NCBI RefSeq assembly: GCF_001949145.1
Contig: NW_019091480.1
Span: forward strand, 1,222,255-1,235,427
Origin: Acanthaster planci
Taxonomy: Eukaryota; Echinodermata; Asteroidea; Valvatida; Acanthasteridae
Reading direction: 5' to 3'
DNA: 13,173 nt
Shown here: positions 1 to 8,940 of the stretch, one piece after another
Layout: each line of letters starts with the position of its first letter
Numbering within the stretch: position 1 is the first letter of the stretch
Translations under genes and position numbers: made by a program
Notes under the pieces: model-generated
The model's input: the letters and a program-made list of their open reading frames with translations, nothing else
Database searches by the model: none
Told to the model about the DNA's origin: nothing

Positions 1-70
1 AAATCCCCGGCGCTAGCCAGCGAGCAAAGCGAGCGGCGCCGAGGTCAAAAGGTGAGTGGAAATTCCCTGG

Positions 71-226
71 TTTTTTGGGTCGATGTACTACCCAGGGGTT
101 TTGATCAAAAACCGGGTTCACGACAATTCCTGGATTTTCCCATTTTTTCCCATTTTCCCCCACCAAAAATGTTTCGACGATTTTTTGGGTCGATGTACTA
201 CCCAAGGGCTTTGAGCAAAAACCGGG
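71..226. repeat. Duplicated 46-bp unit at 110-bp offset
   Basis: The stretches 71-116 and 181-226 are the same 46-bp sequence with three differences (at 95/205, 99/209 and 105/215). Both begin TTTTTTGGGTCGATGTACTA and end AAAAACCGGG. The offset is 110 bp. The spacer has short internal duplications of TTCCCATTTT. Just upstream, 9-13 (GGCGC) and 36-40 (GCGCC) form a small inverted repeat in a GC-rich 40-bp block unlike the AT-rich surroundings. This could be the end of a dispersed element whose rest lies outside the window, or a two-copy minisatellite. I recognise no named family. An open frame across it is a by-product of the repeat. Confidence 0.7.
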
Positions 227-555
227 CAAAAAGGGGCGTGTGATCCAGAATCGGCTCTTCTCTACTACTATTTGAGGTAGCTCACTCGGCGAATACACTC
301 TCCTAATCTGCCGAACCCGGTCTATACTCTGCTCGATATGGGACAGAGGGGTACCCTACCCCCTTTATATACATGTACATGTCCAATCACTTTACACACT
401 CTATACTATTGTGACCTAAGGGTGCACCCTAATATTTAGGCCAGAAATATGTCCGCCGAGCTCATTAATAAAAGTTATACACTAAAAATATTCTATATTA
501 GAGGGTCCTAAGAGCCATGGAACTGAGGAATTGAAGAAATATGAAACTGAATCTC

Positions 556-611
556 TGGGCCGGATTCAGGGCTTCCAATTCTGAGCAATTTGGAAGCCTG
601 AATCGGGTCCA
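556..611. ncRNA. Long hairpin, possible miRNA-precursor-like foldback
   Basis: The arm 563-578 (GATTCAGGGCTTCCAA) pairs with 590-604 (TTGGAAGCCTGAATC) over 15 base pairs with one bulged G, around an 11-nt loop (579-589). After one G-G mismatch the stem continues outward for about six pairs, including a wobble (556-561 with 606-611). The fold is about 56 nt long with roughly 21 paired positions, which is compatible with a short pre-miRNA but also with a palindromic remnant of a mobile element. Nothing shows that it is transcribed, and the seed resembles no microRNA I can name. Either strand would fold. Confidence 0.3.
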
Positions 612-999
612 AAAGTGGCACTATTTGAGCCATTTGCAGAGGGATGGTTTTTAAAATGGCTACTTTCACGGACAGGGACATTTTCTTCATTTTAGGGGTG
701 GTCTGCTTCTGGTGAAAATTTCTCAAAAATTCATTGGTCCCCCCCCCCAATTGAAAGGAAAATGAAAGGGGACATGTGGAACATCGATTTTTCTGTGCAG
801 CCTGAACACCTGTGAGAGTTATTATTTTTAAAATATTTGTGAAGTATGGGGATGTACCATTGCTGTCTGTGGGAATTTATTTGTAGTGGTGCACCCCAAA
901 CACACCTCCCCTAGATGTCTGTGAAGAATTCCTCCGATCAATGACCGACACAGAGGTGGGGGGGGTGCTCTCTGTCCCATCTTGCTTCATATGTTAATA

Positions 1000-1295
1000 T
1001 GCCTAGCCGCGGTGTGTCTCTCCTGACGTTGCCGCGTCAGTTGAACATGCATGCCAGTGTATCAGCCAACCACTGAACAACATCTACACTCGATTTAATA
1101 GCGCGCAAATCAGAATAGCAGCCACTCTCAAAAAAGCACGCATGCCGACCCCGTGTCACGTGATTCATTGGTTTGAAATTGCACATTCACCTTTCTGTAC
1201 AACGTTCGCCTTGTTCTGTCGACCGCGCACATTGCAGCGACAGACAGCGCACTAGCCACACAAAGCCAGCTGAGGACTCTCTGTTTTCAGTAAGT
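1000..1295 (+). promoter_or_regulatory. Putative TATA-less promoter with noncoding first exon
   Basis: This block is richer in CpG than its surroundings. It contains an E-box in the extended form GTCACGTGA (1155-1163), immediately followed by an inverted CCAAT box ATTGG (1167-1171). About 100 bp further on, the sequence reaches TTTTCA|GTAAGT, with a near-consensus splice donor beginning at 1290. No ATG lies between 1200 and 1289, as expected for a 5'-untranslated exon. The downstream partner could be the spliced gene that starts at 5107, which would need a first intron of roughly 3.7 kb, but no sequence evidence ties the two together. Chance donor plus chance E-box is the alternative. Confidence 0.35.
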
Positions 1296-3030
1296 AACCT
1301 ATTTGCTTAAATACATGTTAAATTCACTTAAATCATGGAGGAAATGATCACTGGATGCAGGCCCGTAATATATTACCATACTCCACCCCCATCTCCGAAT
1401 GACCTGTGTCTTTCAGTGTGAGAGTAGCGAATCAGTCGGTGAATTAAGCTATAGATATTTGGCTGTCATGGACATAGAGGCTATCGCAAGACTGTGATGT
1501 AGAATTATTTTACTTATCTTTTGAAATTTGCACCTTTTAGTTTCAATTCAACACATGCACGGATCCTTTGAAATATGGAAACGACCTTTGAATGCGTCCC
1601 CCGTTTTAAAGAATATTTTGCAGGTCGCTAGGCTTAATGGTCAGTTTTTGAAATTTTAGTCTTGAAAAGGGAGACTTCCCCAATCCCACATGCACACACA
1701 AGATACATTGTGATCGGGTTCATGGGATACGCCGTAAATTGAGCTCTCAATCCCTACGCATGAATTACTCGATTCATCTCTCCTCGGAAGAATAAGCCCT
1801 TTGCGAGTTGAATTTGAATAAAATCTGGAACACTGAGTTATCTGATTGCACATAAACATAACAATTCGAATTCCCCAGACTAAAGACACTGGTACCCTAC
1901 CTCGTGATCCGGGGCAAGCTTTTGTATGGCGAGTTAGTGACCATTTCACCTCGACTGGAATGGGCTGGTTCCTTTGTGCTGTCCTATCCTATGAAAACAG
2001 TGCACTGGTGCAAGGCGTCTTCTTGAATAACTAAGCAAAGCTCGCCCTGAATCACAAGGTATAGAAAAAGTGTCTTTTGTATGAAAAATTCAATTTATTA
2101 TGTTCACGTGAATTTAAAGAACTCACTGTGCCGGCTTTTATTAAAATTTAACCCACAAAAAGGCTTATTCCTCGCTGTGCATTATTGCGTTTGCTGTTGA
2201 ATAGGTAGGGCCTACTCAACATGCACATCAGCCCTTTACTTCACATCGACCTGCAGTCAGCCAATCTTGTATTGGCTACAATATCAACGCCTATACTAGT
2301 TTATGTCGATGGTAGAGCTCACCATTGTGCTTTTTATTCTCATTTAGTTTATCATTTTGGGGGTAAAACTGTATTAAGCTTTGTAAAGGATTGTTTTATA
2401 TTACATGTGCTCACGTTTTAAGGGAGGATTTATTATAAAGTTTTATTTCTTTATTCGTTTTCTCAGAGACCTGTTCTGTTGACTGGAAACCTTTAGGTGT
2501 ACAGGTGCACATTTCTTTGAATGCGAGTGCGTTAAGCAGCATTGAATTTGATTTCAACAGTTGTCAGTGTCTAGAAGAGAACCAATACGAACAAAAGACC
2601 TGAAAGGCCTTCTGTAATACAGCTGAATATGTTGAATTTAGTTTTTTTCGCAATTACACCAGGCCCATCCCTAACACAAGGGGAAAGGTGGCCTCAAGTG
2701 AATCGGGAACATTTCTCATCACTGCCTTTTGGGAACCACTAAAAAACAAAGTTGCCTTATTAAAAGGCAGATGTTTGCCTATACTCTCCTGCCGTAGGTT
2801 TACTGATTTAGGCGGGAAGTTTGGTATAAAATTATGAAACACAAATTTGACTTCGTCGTGTTTGGAGAACGCCCAGTCTACCCACTTTTATTTTATGGAT
2901 TTGTAATAGTATTAATGTAGGGCCAGCAGGTTTTGACAGGCGTTAAGATCATCATGAACCAAGAAGGTTGATTAGGTTGCCAGATTTGTTGGTCCCTATT
3001 TGACCCTGAAGGTCACAAATGTAAAAATAT
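1296..3030. other. AT-rich spacer or intron, no gene seen
   Basis: I see no coding region I can support here. Open frames on both strands are under 100 codons, lack family motifs, and lie in sequence of background composition. If the donor at 1290 is real, this stretch is intronic. A short ATG frame begins at 1335 (28 codons), with no donor or homology to support it. Confidence 0.5.
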
Positions 3031-3040
3031 TTAACGTCCA

Positions 3041-3232
3041 CACTCTAAAAACTCTTGGTTCAGATTGACCCAGAATTGAGTCCCATTCGGCGTGACCCTT
3101 TTCTGGTTAAAAAAAATGATCCCCTTTGGGTTCGTATTTGACCCTTTCTGGGTCATAATTTGACCAGGAAAAGGGTCACACCGAATGGGACCCAATTCTG
3201 GGTCAATCTGAACCAAGGGAGTTTTTAGAGTG
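3041..3232. mobile_element. Foldback MITE, 192 bp
   Basis: The element begins CACTCTAAAAACTC (3041-3054) and ends with the exact reverse complement (3219-3232). Inside this 14-bp perfect core the two arms stay complementary almost to the centre: the TTGGTTCAGATTGACCCAGA stretch after 3054 is mirrored in TCTGGGTCAATCTGAACCAA before 3219, and CCCATTCGG/CCGAATGGG lies further in. Only scattered mismatches and small indels interrupt, so the whole element folds into one long hairpin with a short loop. The dinucleotide CA flanks both ends (3039-3040 and 3233-3234) and may be a target-site duplication. There is no transposase, so it would be non-autonomous. Repeated GGGTCA/TGACCC words are typical of MITEs in marine animals. 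The open frame over it is an artefact. Confidence 0.85.
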
Positions 3233-4585
3233 CATTGAAAAGGAAAGGGTGCTTTTACTTCGATTTTTAGATCATGGCATGCAGACCGTATTTTTGAAAG
3301 ATCGACCGCTTCCCAACTGTTCTTCAAGATGGCATTGGCAGACCCCCAAATTGATACAAAACTAACAGTAGGTGGATTTTGTGGCGTGCCCTATCTTTAC
3401 CTTTGCATGTTTTGGAGAAAGGAATACAGTGGTGGCCTGGAGAAAAGGTCAGAAAGGATTCTGTCGATCTAATAATAGGGAAAAGATGCAGCCCGTACCA
3501 CCCAGATAAAGCTTCGCTTTGGGATGTCCGTTTCCGGCTGGGCATTACAGACCCAAGGCTAAAGGCCATGCAGTTGGTTTCGTGCAATTTTTTTAAAAAC
3601 AACATTGGCATTATGAAAGGTAGGCTCTATAGGTTAGCGCTGTTTCCTCGTTGCTCTGAATTTCCAGCACCTCCGTGTAGTCATTGCAAATCCGTGGCTT
3701 CAGATTCAGCCTGTTCTATTCTGCAGATAATCTCCGGTCAGTGCTCTTCGGGTACGCCAAATTGACTCCCCTTTATAGAAGCACCTTTGGCCTGATGATC
3801 TGTCATCCAGATCCGCTCGCTGCTTTACATTGAGCTCCCCTAGCTTCATGATTAGGGTCACGGTGGTTCCCTCTCCGAACAGACGTACCCCTTCTGTTTT
3901 TGACGTGTCCACAATCGAGAACAATATTAATAGCATATAAAGTAGCCCGCGCTACGTGGTGGGCTTCTTGTAGCCAGAAATATTTCTTGGACATTGATTC
4001 CTTTATTGAGGTTTGCCTTACGTGTGTACAATTCCCTTTCTGTTATTCCTGTTTTTTTAACCACTTTTTGTGTGGCTTGGCCTCTAGCTTGTATTTAGCT
4101 TTGCTAGCATAACAGTAACCACACTGATTTGTTTTCAATCTTAAAGCTTATTGCTTGTGGAGAAAAGCCCCGATGTCTTTACTGGTCCGGAGGAAAAGTT
4201 CAAGAAATTGTATTCAAAGACCTTCAAAATTGCAGTGGCTTATTTTATGAACTTGCACAACCATCACTGCTAAAAACGAAACGATTTCGACTTTCTCGTG
4301 ATTCGGATGTCCAAGTCATGTGAAACGCCTAGTATCAGGTGTCCCAGTTCACTAACTTCGAAAATGGAAGTCACAACATTACAAAAGAAAAGCCTTAAGC
4401 CATAAGTAAACCCATGAGTAAACTTCGCCCAATTCGGGAGCATAGGATTATGAGATGGCAATTAATTATGTTATTTGATTTCTCGACATGTGTACAAAGC
4501 ATCTTTCTAGTCTATTTACCCTAAACCACAAGGACCTTTTTACTAGGGCACATCCTCAATCCTCCATGCTTCAATAACCATTCAT
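3233..4585. other. Spacer with no supported gene
   Basis: The longest open frame (plus strand, about 3379-3765) starts at a non-ATG codon, overlaps an equally long frame on the other strand, and shows no domain. An ATG in good context at 3329 opens only 47 codons. I see neither paired splice sites with coding-like composition nor an RNA gene. Confidence 0.45.
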
Positions 4586-4649
4586 CCCGAATCCTCCCAA
4601 ATCCTCCAAAACCACTCGGATGATTTTGAAAGATTGAGGCGGGTTTGGG
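4586..4649. repeat. Imperfect palindrome with ATCCTCC repeats
   Basis: The 32 bases 4586-4617 are an imperfect inverted repeat of the adjacent 4618-4649 (about 22 of 32 positions match, and several mismatches would still form G-U pairs). The left arm is built of short ATCCTCC direct repeats that also occur just upstream, near 4556-4565. It may be a decayed foldback element; no function is implied. Confidence 0.4.
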
Positions 4650-4993
4650 TTAAAGCTACTTAGATTGGGGCTAGATAGAAAGATGGTCTGGCCCGGTTGT
4701 TGAGTGATCGGAATGCAGCAAGTACAGCTTTAATTAGCAAGAACTTGCGTCTCAAAATGTCCACCTTACCTCACCACTGTGAGATAAAAGGACTTTTAGT
4801 GTAGTATTTAGAAGCATTTATTATTTCCGGTTTATTAATCATGTGCGATTTTTTTAACTTTGAAAATTGCTAGCTGTGGTTTTGCACTCGGGCAAAGAGC
4901 CTCATCTTTGGAAATCGCTGGTTGGGAAAACAGTGCTTTTGTCTTCGCAAAATAAAGATCGTTTGTGTTGGTGCGGATCTTCCCGATAGGCAG

Positions 4994-5106
4994 CGGGCAG
5001 CAATGAGTGCCATTATTACGGTGAATGTGTGCGATGTTACAAATATACAGGTAATTGTCGTATTTATCCAACAGATTGTATACGTCAGTGTCAGAGTAAG
5101 CTAAGA
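4994..5106 (+). other. Possible six-cysteine N-terminal exon extension
   Basis: The reading frame of the spliced gene at 5107 stays open upstream to a stop at 4987-4989. Within it are six cysteine codons at 5008, 5026, 5035, 5056, 5077 and 5089, spaced C-x5-C-x2-C-x6-C-x6-C-x3-C. Such regularity looks like a small disulfide-bonded module. A splice acceptor (pyrimidine-rich tract then AG at 4992-4993) would enter this frame in phase 1, the usual phase after a signal-peptide exon. Against this, codons here are AT-rich while the exon body is GC-rich, no ATG lies in this frame before 5107, and I find no signal-peptide exon upstream. The alternative is 5' untranslated sequence, for instance with an acceptor at 5073-5074, and chance cysteines. 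Confidence 0.3.
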
Positions 5107-6587
5107 ATGGCGGAAGAGGCAATCGAGGTAATCGAGGCGGCCGAGGAAGCCATCGGCAATGAAGCGGAAGCGGCCGAGGAAGCGGGCCTGGACGAGGAAG
5201 AGCTGGAAGAAGTCGAGAAGGAAGTGGCAGAAGTCAAGGAGAACGTCTCCAAACTCGGCAAGGTGGCTGAGTACCTGAAAAGTTTAGAAATTCCACAGAC
5301 GTTGCTCAAGTTCACCAAGTTCGTGGTGAAGAACGCGGCGGTGGGGGCCATCTTTTACGGAGTCACCGTCGCCCTGACCAAGCTGAGTCAACCGTCGAGC
5401 AGCGGCGGCAGCAGCAGCGGGGGCAGCCAGGCAGCTAAGACGAAGTACAACAAGATCAACGCCTTGAGCAGTCTAATCGCGGAGCTGACAGACATCTCAC
5501 AGACCGTGACGGATTGGCTGAAGGGGCACCAAGATGACACCATCACTCTCGACGGTATCTCTGTGCCCCTGATTGACATCTTCTCCAAGTACACCACAAA
5601 GATGGGACAGGTGAGTCCGTTAGAGCGTTTTCGATTCCATAAACCTGAAGCTCAGGAGAATTCTGGATTTTAGATTTCTGTTTGTTTTTTGATTCATTCT
5701 ATTTTGCCATTTGCGGCAATTTTGATGCCAACCTTTCCATGAAAGATGAATTCTCTACCATATGTTGCTACTCTTGCCGGTATTTGTTGTGCTTCCTTTT
5801 CTGGTCAGGATAAATTTCAAACTTTTTACTTTCTGTTCAAGATATTTCATTAAGCACAAAATAACTTATCTGATATTAGTCCTACAAATTAAAGAGACCT
5901 TTTTTAATTGTGGGAAATGTACTCCCGATAGACGTATGAGTCTCTAAAGACAAAAGAGTGAAAAAATAAGGGATTCTCACTCAGAAGAAGTGAGTCCCAT
6001 ATAGGACCACTCCAAAAGAGAGAAAACTCCAAACTCCACAAAAGTAAAATAATTTGCTCTGCCAAGAAACCATTCAAAAGACCATTTTAGAAGGATTTGT
6101 CTCTTTTCTGGCTCTTCTTTTTGAGTGACGTTCACTTATTTGGATTTGTTTTCGCTCTTTAGGAGTGGATTTATTAGGGACTCGCATTTTTGAGGTTTTC
6201 ACTTGTTTGCAATGAGGGAGTATAGTACTTCCACATTTCTGAAAAATTAAGGGAATTTGTAAAAAGGAAAGATACAGGAACATTTTCTGGATTCATGAGC
6301 GTGTTGGCCCTTATTTATGACAGGCCGTTGATGATGCTTATGCAGTTGCCAAGACCCTCATAATCGAGACAGACGGTAAGAAGACGTTCTCCATTCCAAC
6401 CACAGACCAAGTCGTCACTGTCATCACCGCTTGTGATTCATTCATCACTGCGTTTAGTGAGATGGTCACCTTTGCTGATGAGAAAAAGGCCGAGTTTTCA
6501 GTCCTGAGTACGCTTCCAGTATCACAGAGCGATGTCGTTACTCTCATTGCCAAGTTGAATGACCTCAAAGCTCTTCCATATGCGTAA
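5107..6587 (+). CDS. Two-exon gene for an acidic protein of unknown family (255 aa)
   Basis: Exon 1 is 5107-5610 (168 codons), ending CAG|GTGAGT. Exon 2 is 6324-6587 after an acceptor CAG. The junction is phase 0 and the stop is TAA. The start ATG has A at -3 and G at +4. Residues 1-60 are very rich in Glu and Ala with heptad-like spacing, probably a long helix or coiled coil. Residues about 70-92 are hydrophobic (core AAVGAIFYGVTVAL) and could be a membrane or buried helix. A Ser/Gly linker lies at 97-107. The rest alternates predicted helices with short beta-like TITL and TFSIP segments. There is one cysteine (residue 205) and no signal peptide from this ATG. Exons are much richer in GC than the intron and flanks, which supports real coding. 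I do not recognise the family. A membrane-interacting helical protein is one reading of the hydrophobic stretch, but that is inference. An upstream exon in the same frame may add a cysteine-rich N-terminus. Confidence 0.75.
5917..6236. mobile_element. Diverged foldback element inside the intron
   Basis: Within the 713-bp intron, 5992-6027 and 6148-6183 are inverted repeats matching at 29 of 36 positions. They share GAGTCCC, CCACTCC, AAAGAG and GAAAAC in order and at equal spacing. Weaker blocks continue outward in mirrored order (AGTGAAAA-like, then TACTCCC-like), which suggests arms extending to roughly 5917 and 6236. Repeated ACTCC words (three within 6008-6036) lie in the left arm. There is no coding capacity and no clear target-site duplication. 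The best reading is an old MITE; the outer limits are approximate. It differs in sequence from the element at 3041-3232. Confidence 0.55.
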
Positions 6588-6668
6588 ACAGAATGTGTTT
6601 ACTGACGGTCTTGAACAAAAAATAATTCTGATGAAAGTTGACATAGATTTCAGTTTGAGAACGAAAAA

Positions 6669-6740
6669 TGCCGGAGAAACATTTGAACGTGCGCCCTCCT
6701 AATTACCGTACCCATGCGTTACCAACTGAGCAATTTTGCC
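6669..6740 (-). pseudogene. tRNA-like relic (tRNA pseudogene or SINE head)
   Basis: Read on the minus strand, 6731-6716 is GCTCAGTTGGTAACGC, a textbook tRNA D-arm and pol III A box. At the right distance, 6690-6676 gives ACGTTCAAATGTTTC, a recognisable T-arm/B box, then TCCGGCA and a run of five T (6668-6664) resembling a pol III terminator. The order and 72-nt spacing are those of a tRNA. The acceptor ends do not pair, the T-stem is mostly broken, and the anticodon stem is poor (loop ACGGTAA, with C instead of T before a GGT-like anticodon). It is therefore not a working tRNA gene. It lies antisense, about 80 bp behind the stop codon of the spliced gene, probably inside its 3' untranslated region. 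Confidence 0.5.
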
Positions 6741-7207
6741 CTGTCAAGTGATCTCTCTAAATGTAAACTAGTAAAAAACACCACTAATTATATTTCGTTG
6801 TGTCCCTAACACGGATTTTTACAAATGCAGATAGCCCTCTTTGGCCCATAATTTTTTTCTGTTATTTGCAAAACCATGAAAGTACTATAACTTTACTTTG
6901 ATTATATAATTATTGGGCAATTCCACGGTATTGAGCGTACGTTTTGGTTCTGAAGAGTACGGAATTAAAGTTATACACAATGTCACAGTTTAGGTTGAGA
7001 AAAGGTTTAAACTAGTTACTGATTTCAAAAGAGAATTGTTCATGAAACCTTTACTGTCTTACTGTCGAAATGGCTTAAAAACGCCAAGGTGTTGGACGTA
7101 TCCTTGAAAACTTCTTTAGGAGTTTAAATTTGTGGAAACCGTAACTTTATCCGTTGGAGTTACATGTCTGACATTGCATATAAACAAGGTTGGAAATAAC
7201 CAGTCTT

Positions 7208-7254
7208 AATAAATGAATTGGTTTTTATGTTTCAAAGAACGCTTTGACAATAAA
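7208..7254 (+). terminator. Candidate polyadenylation signals for the spliced gene
   Basis: AATAAA occurs at 7208-7213 and again at 7249-7254, the second followed by a short GT-rich stretch. They are the first canonical signals downstream of the stop at 6587, although ATTAAA at 6963-6968 is nearer. Use of either would give a 3' untranslated region of about 650-690 nt. In AT-rich sequence such hexamers also arise by chance; more occur near 7375 and 7419. Confidence 0.25.
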
Positions 7255-7259
7255 TGTGT

Positions 7260-8898
7260 CCTTCCTCTCTGTCTTACAGCAGGAAGCCTCAATATTGTTC
7301 ACACTTAGCATGCTACCAAGGCGCAAAAGAAAACACCAAAACCCTTATATTTACCACTAGACCACTTTTTAATCAATAAATTCGCGTTTGCTTGTTAGAA
7401 CTTCTCAGCACGTCACTGAAATAAAACACGTTTTCCTCCTTTACTTTCAGGTTATATGTTTGAGAGTGTGAAAATTATTTAGAAATTAGACAATTAGAAA
7501 AAGCTGGTATTTGGGGTGATTTAACTTCTCGGTAGTATATTCCTATAGGTTTATTTTACGTTTCGTCGTTGGGTAGATAGAGTATTGTTCATTTGCATCT
7601 GAGAGGTACATAAATGACTATCAATTGTAAGAAGAGCAGCATTATAAATTTTCCCGCGTGATCCATTATTTTTCCCAAGGGGAGTTGTGATGTCCAACTT
7701 AAAGTCTTCAAACATATGCGTGAAATATAAACAGTATCGAAGCGACCCCCCCCAAAAAAATACATGGCTATGCCTGTGCTTTGGTAAAACAAACGGGGAA
7801 ACGCCCACGAACTAAGTAACCAGCATTCCTCCGAGTAAATGCGGATTGTTTTATTCGTCGCTCACCCAAAGGACTGAATTACGGTCGAAATGCATGCAAC
7901 TCTTTAGCCCGGGGGGGGTTAAACGTGTCATGGGCAGGAAGAAAAACGAAAGGAAACAAACAAAAACTTGGAAACGGGGAAGGTTGCACACCAAGCCAAA
8001 GTAATATGGTCTGTTAAACGGTAGCTGCAACCAATTCGTTAATACAAACCTCCAAAATGAACCATTGTGTCTCGGTTCACCCAATTTCAAATTTTGTTTC
8101 ACTACTTCAAAGGGTATTTTACTGTCTTTTTGGTTTATATGCTACTGACTATTTCCATATTCAGAAGCAAAACTGGGACGTCATCTGAGGAAGAAGCTTC
8201 AATGTCACATTAAATTTTGTAAAAGCACAAGCTCTGCATTTTTGTGGATTTTCCTGGACTCAGTTTTCTCTTCTTCTACATGGATGATATACCGTCGTAT
8301 TAAATTGTATTAAAGTTATGTTTAATGAATTAGGATGCGTATTATGTTCTTTTTGATACTAATCAGAACCGTTTCATGAATGGCAAAAACATTTGACTGT
8401 TACTTTACATTGCTTTATTTTGGTTAGTATTTTGCGGTGTAAAGTTTAGCGTTCATAAACAGCTCTAGCTTTTGTGAAAAGCAAGGACTAGTATGTTAAA
8501 AATTTGTCTACAGTAAGGCCGGCGTGAGATGAAATTTTGATTCCCTTATTAGCATAAATTCATGTGCAGTATAGTACTACCATAACAAGGTCTTCCTATC
8601 GTCTTACATTACAACTAGTACGACTAGTCTAAGTGAAGAGACTATAAACGGCAATACGTGCTGTTTGTGTGTTCGTGAAAATACAATGCATTTTAGGTTG
8701 TTGGTGAGAAAGCACCAACGTAATAAGCACATGTAGGCCTATAAACATACCCTTTTTCGTGCAAAAATTCTATAAATTAATAAAAGGAACTTACTCCTGT
8801 ACTCCACGAAAAAAACATCCATCCAAACACTTGAATTATTCTTGTTGGAAGGGTGAAGTGGTTTGGACTAGCGTAAAGGTCGCACTCCTCTGAGGAGA
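7260..8898. other. AT-rich intergenic stretch, no gene seen
   Basis: No exon, RNA gene or element can be supported. Open frames on the minus strand (about 7551-8102) overlap one another, have no motifs, and run over homopolymers (C8 then A7 at 7746-7760, G8 at 7911-7918). A small perfect hairpin, 8700-8706 with 8713-8719 around a 6-nt loop, is the only structure noted. For the lectin gene that ends here on the minus strand, possible poly(A) signals are AATAAA (8419-8414) and ATTAAA (8326-8321), both rather distant. Confidence 0.5.
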
Positions 8899-8940
8899 TT
8901 AGTGAATGCAGGCGGCATTGATCTTTTGGAACCTATCTGG
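8899..8940 (-). other. In-frame continuation of the PAN domain after an amber stop
   Basis: Beyond the TAG at 8943-8941 the lectin frame continues with 13 sense codons (PDRFQKINAACIH) to a TAA at 8901-8899. The segment carries a cysteine (8910-8908) where a PAN/apple domain expects its last one, after the C221 region and a charged stretch. The natural end of the domain therefore seems to lie here. The amber codon may be a recent nonsense mutation, a polymorphism, an assembly error or a readthrough site. CAG, AAG and TGG are each one base away. Confidence 0.55.

Noticed and set aside
508-750. 80-codon minus-strand open frame
   Set aside because: It covers the hairpin at 556-611 and the C10 tract near 739-748, with no recognisable protein motif.
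338-980. Perfect 11-bp inverted repeat ATGGGACAGAG (338-348) and CTCTGTCCCAT (970-980) as ends of a 640-bp element
   Set aside because: The similarity does not extend beyond the core except for G/C-run bias, there is no target-site duplication, and such pairs arise by chance over this distance.
3031-3327. 98-codon minus-strand open frame
   Set aside because: It mostly translates the inverted repeats of the MITE at 3041-3232.
3329-3472. ATG in good context opening 47 codons as a possible small gene
   Set aside because: No homology, donor or promoter is visible, and the length is within chance expectation.
3379-3765. 128-codon plus-strand open frame
   Set aside because: It starts at a non-ATG codon and has no domain, no codon bias and no splice partners, and an equally long frame lies on the other strand.
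5091-5597. Two minus-strand open frames opposite exon 1
   Set aside because: They are shadows of the Glu/Ala- and Ser/Gly-coding plus strand, giving Ser-rich low-complexity translations.
6669-6740. Functional tRNA gene
   Set aside because: The D-arm is perfect but the acceptor and T stems do not pair, and the anticodon loop lacks the invariant T, so only a relic is supported.
7551-8102. Minus-strand open frames of 67-85 codons
   Set aside because: They overlap in different frames, run over homopolymers, and have no motifs or coding-like composition.
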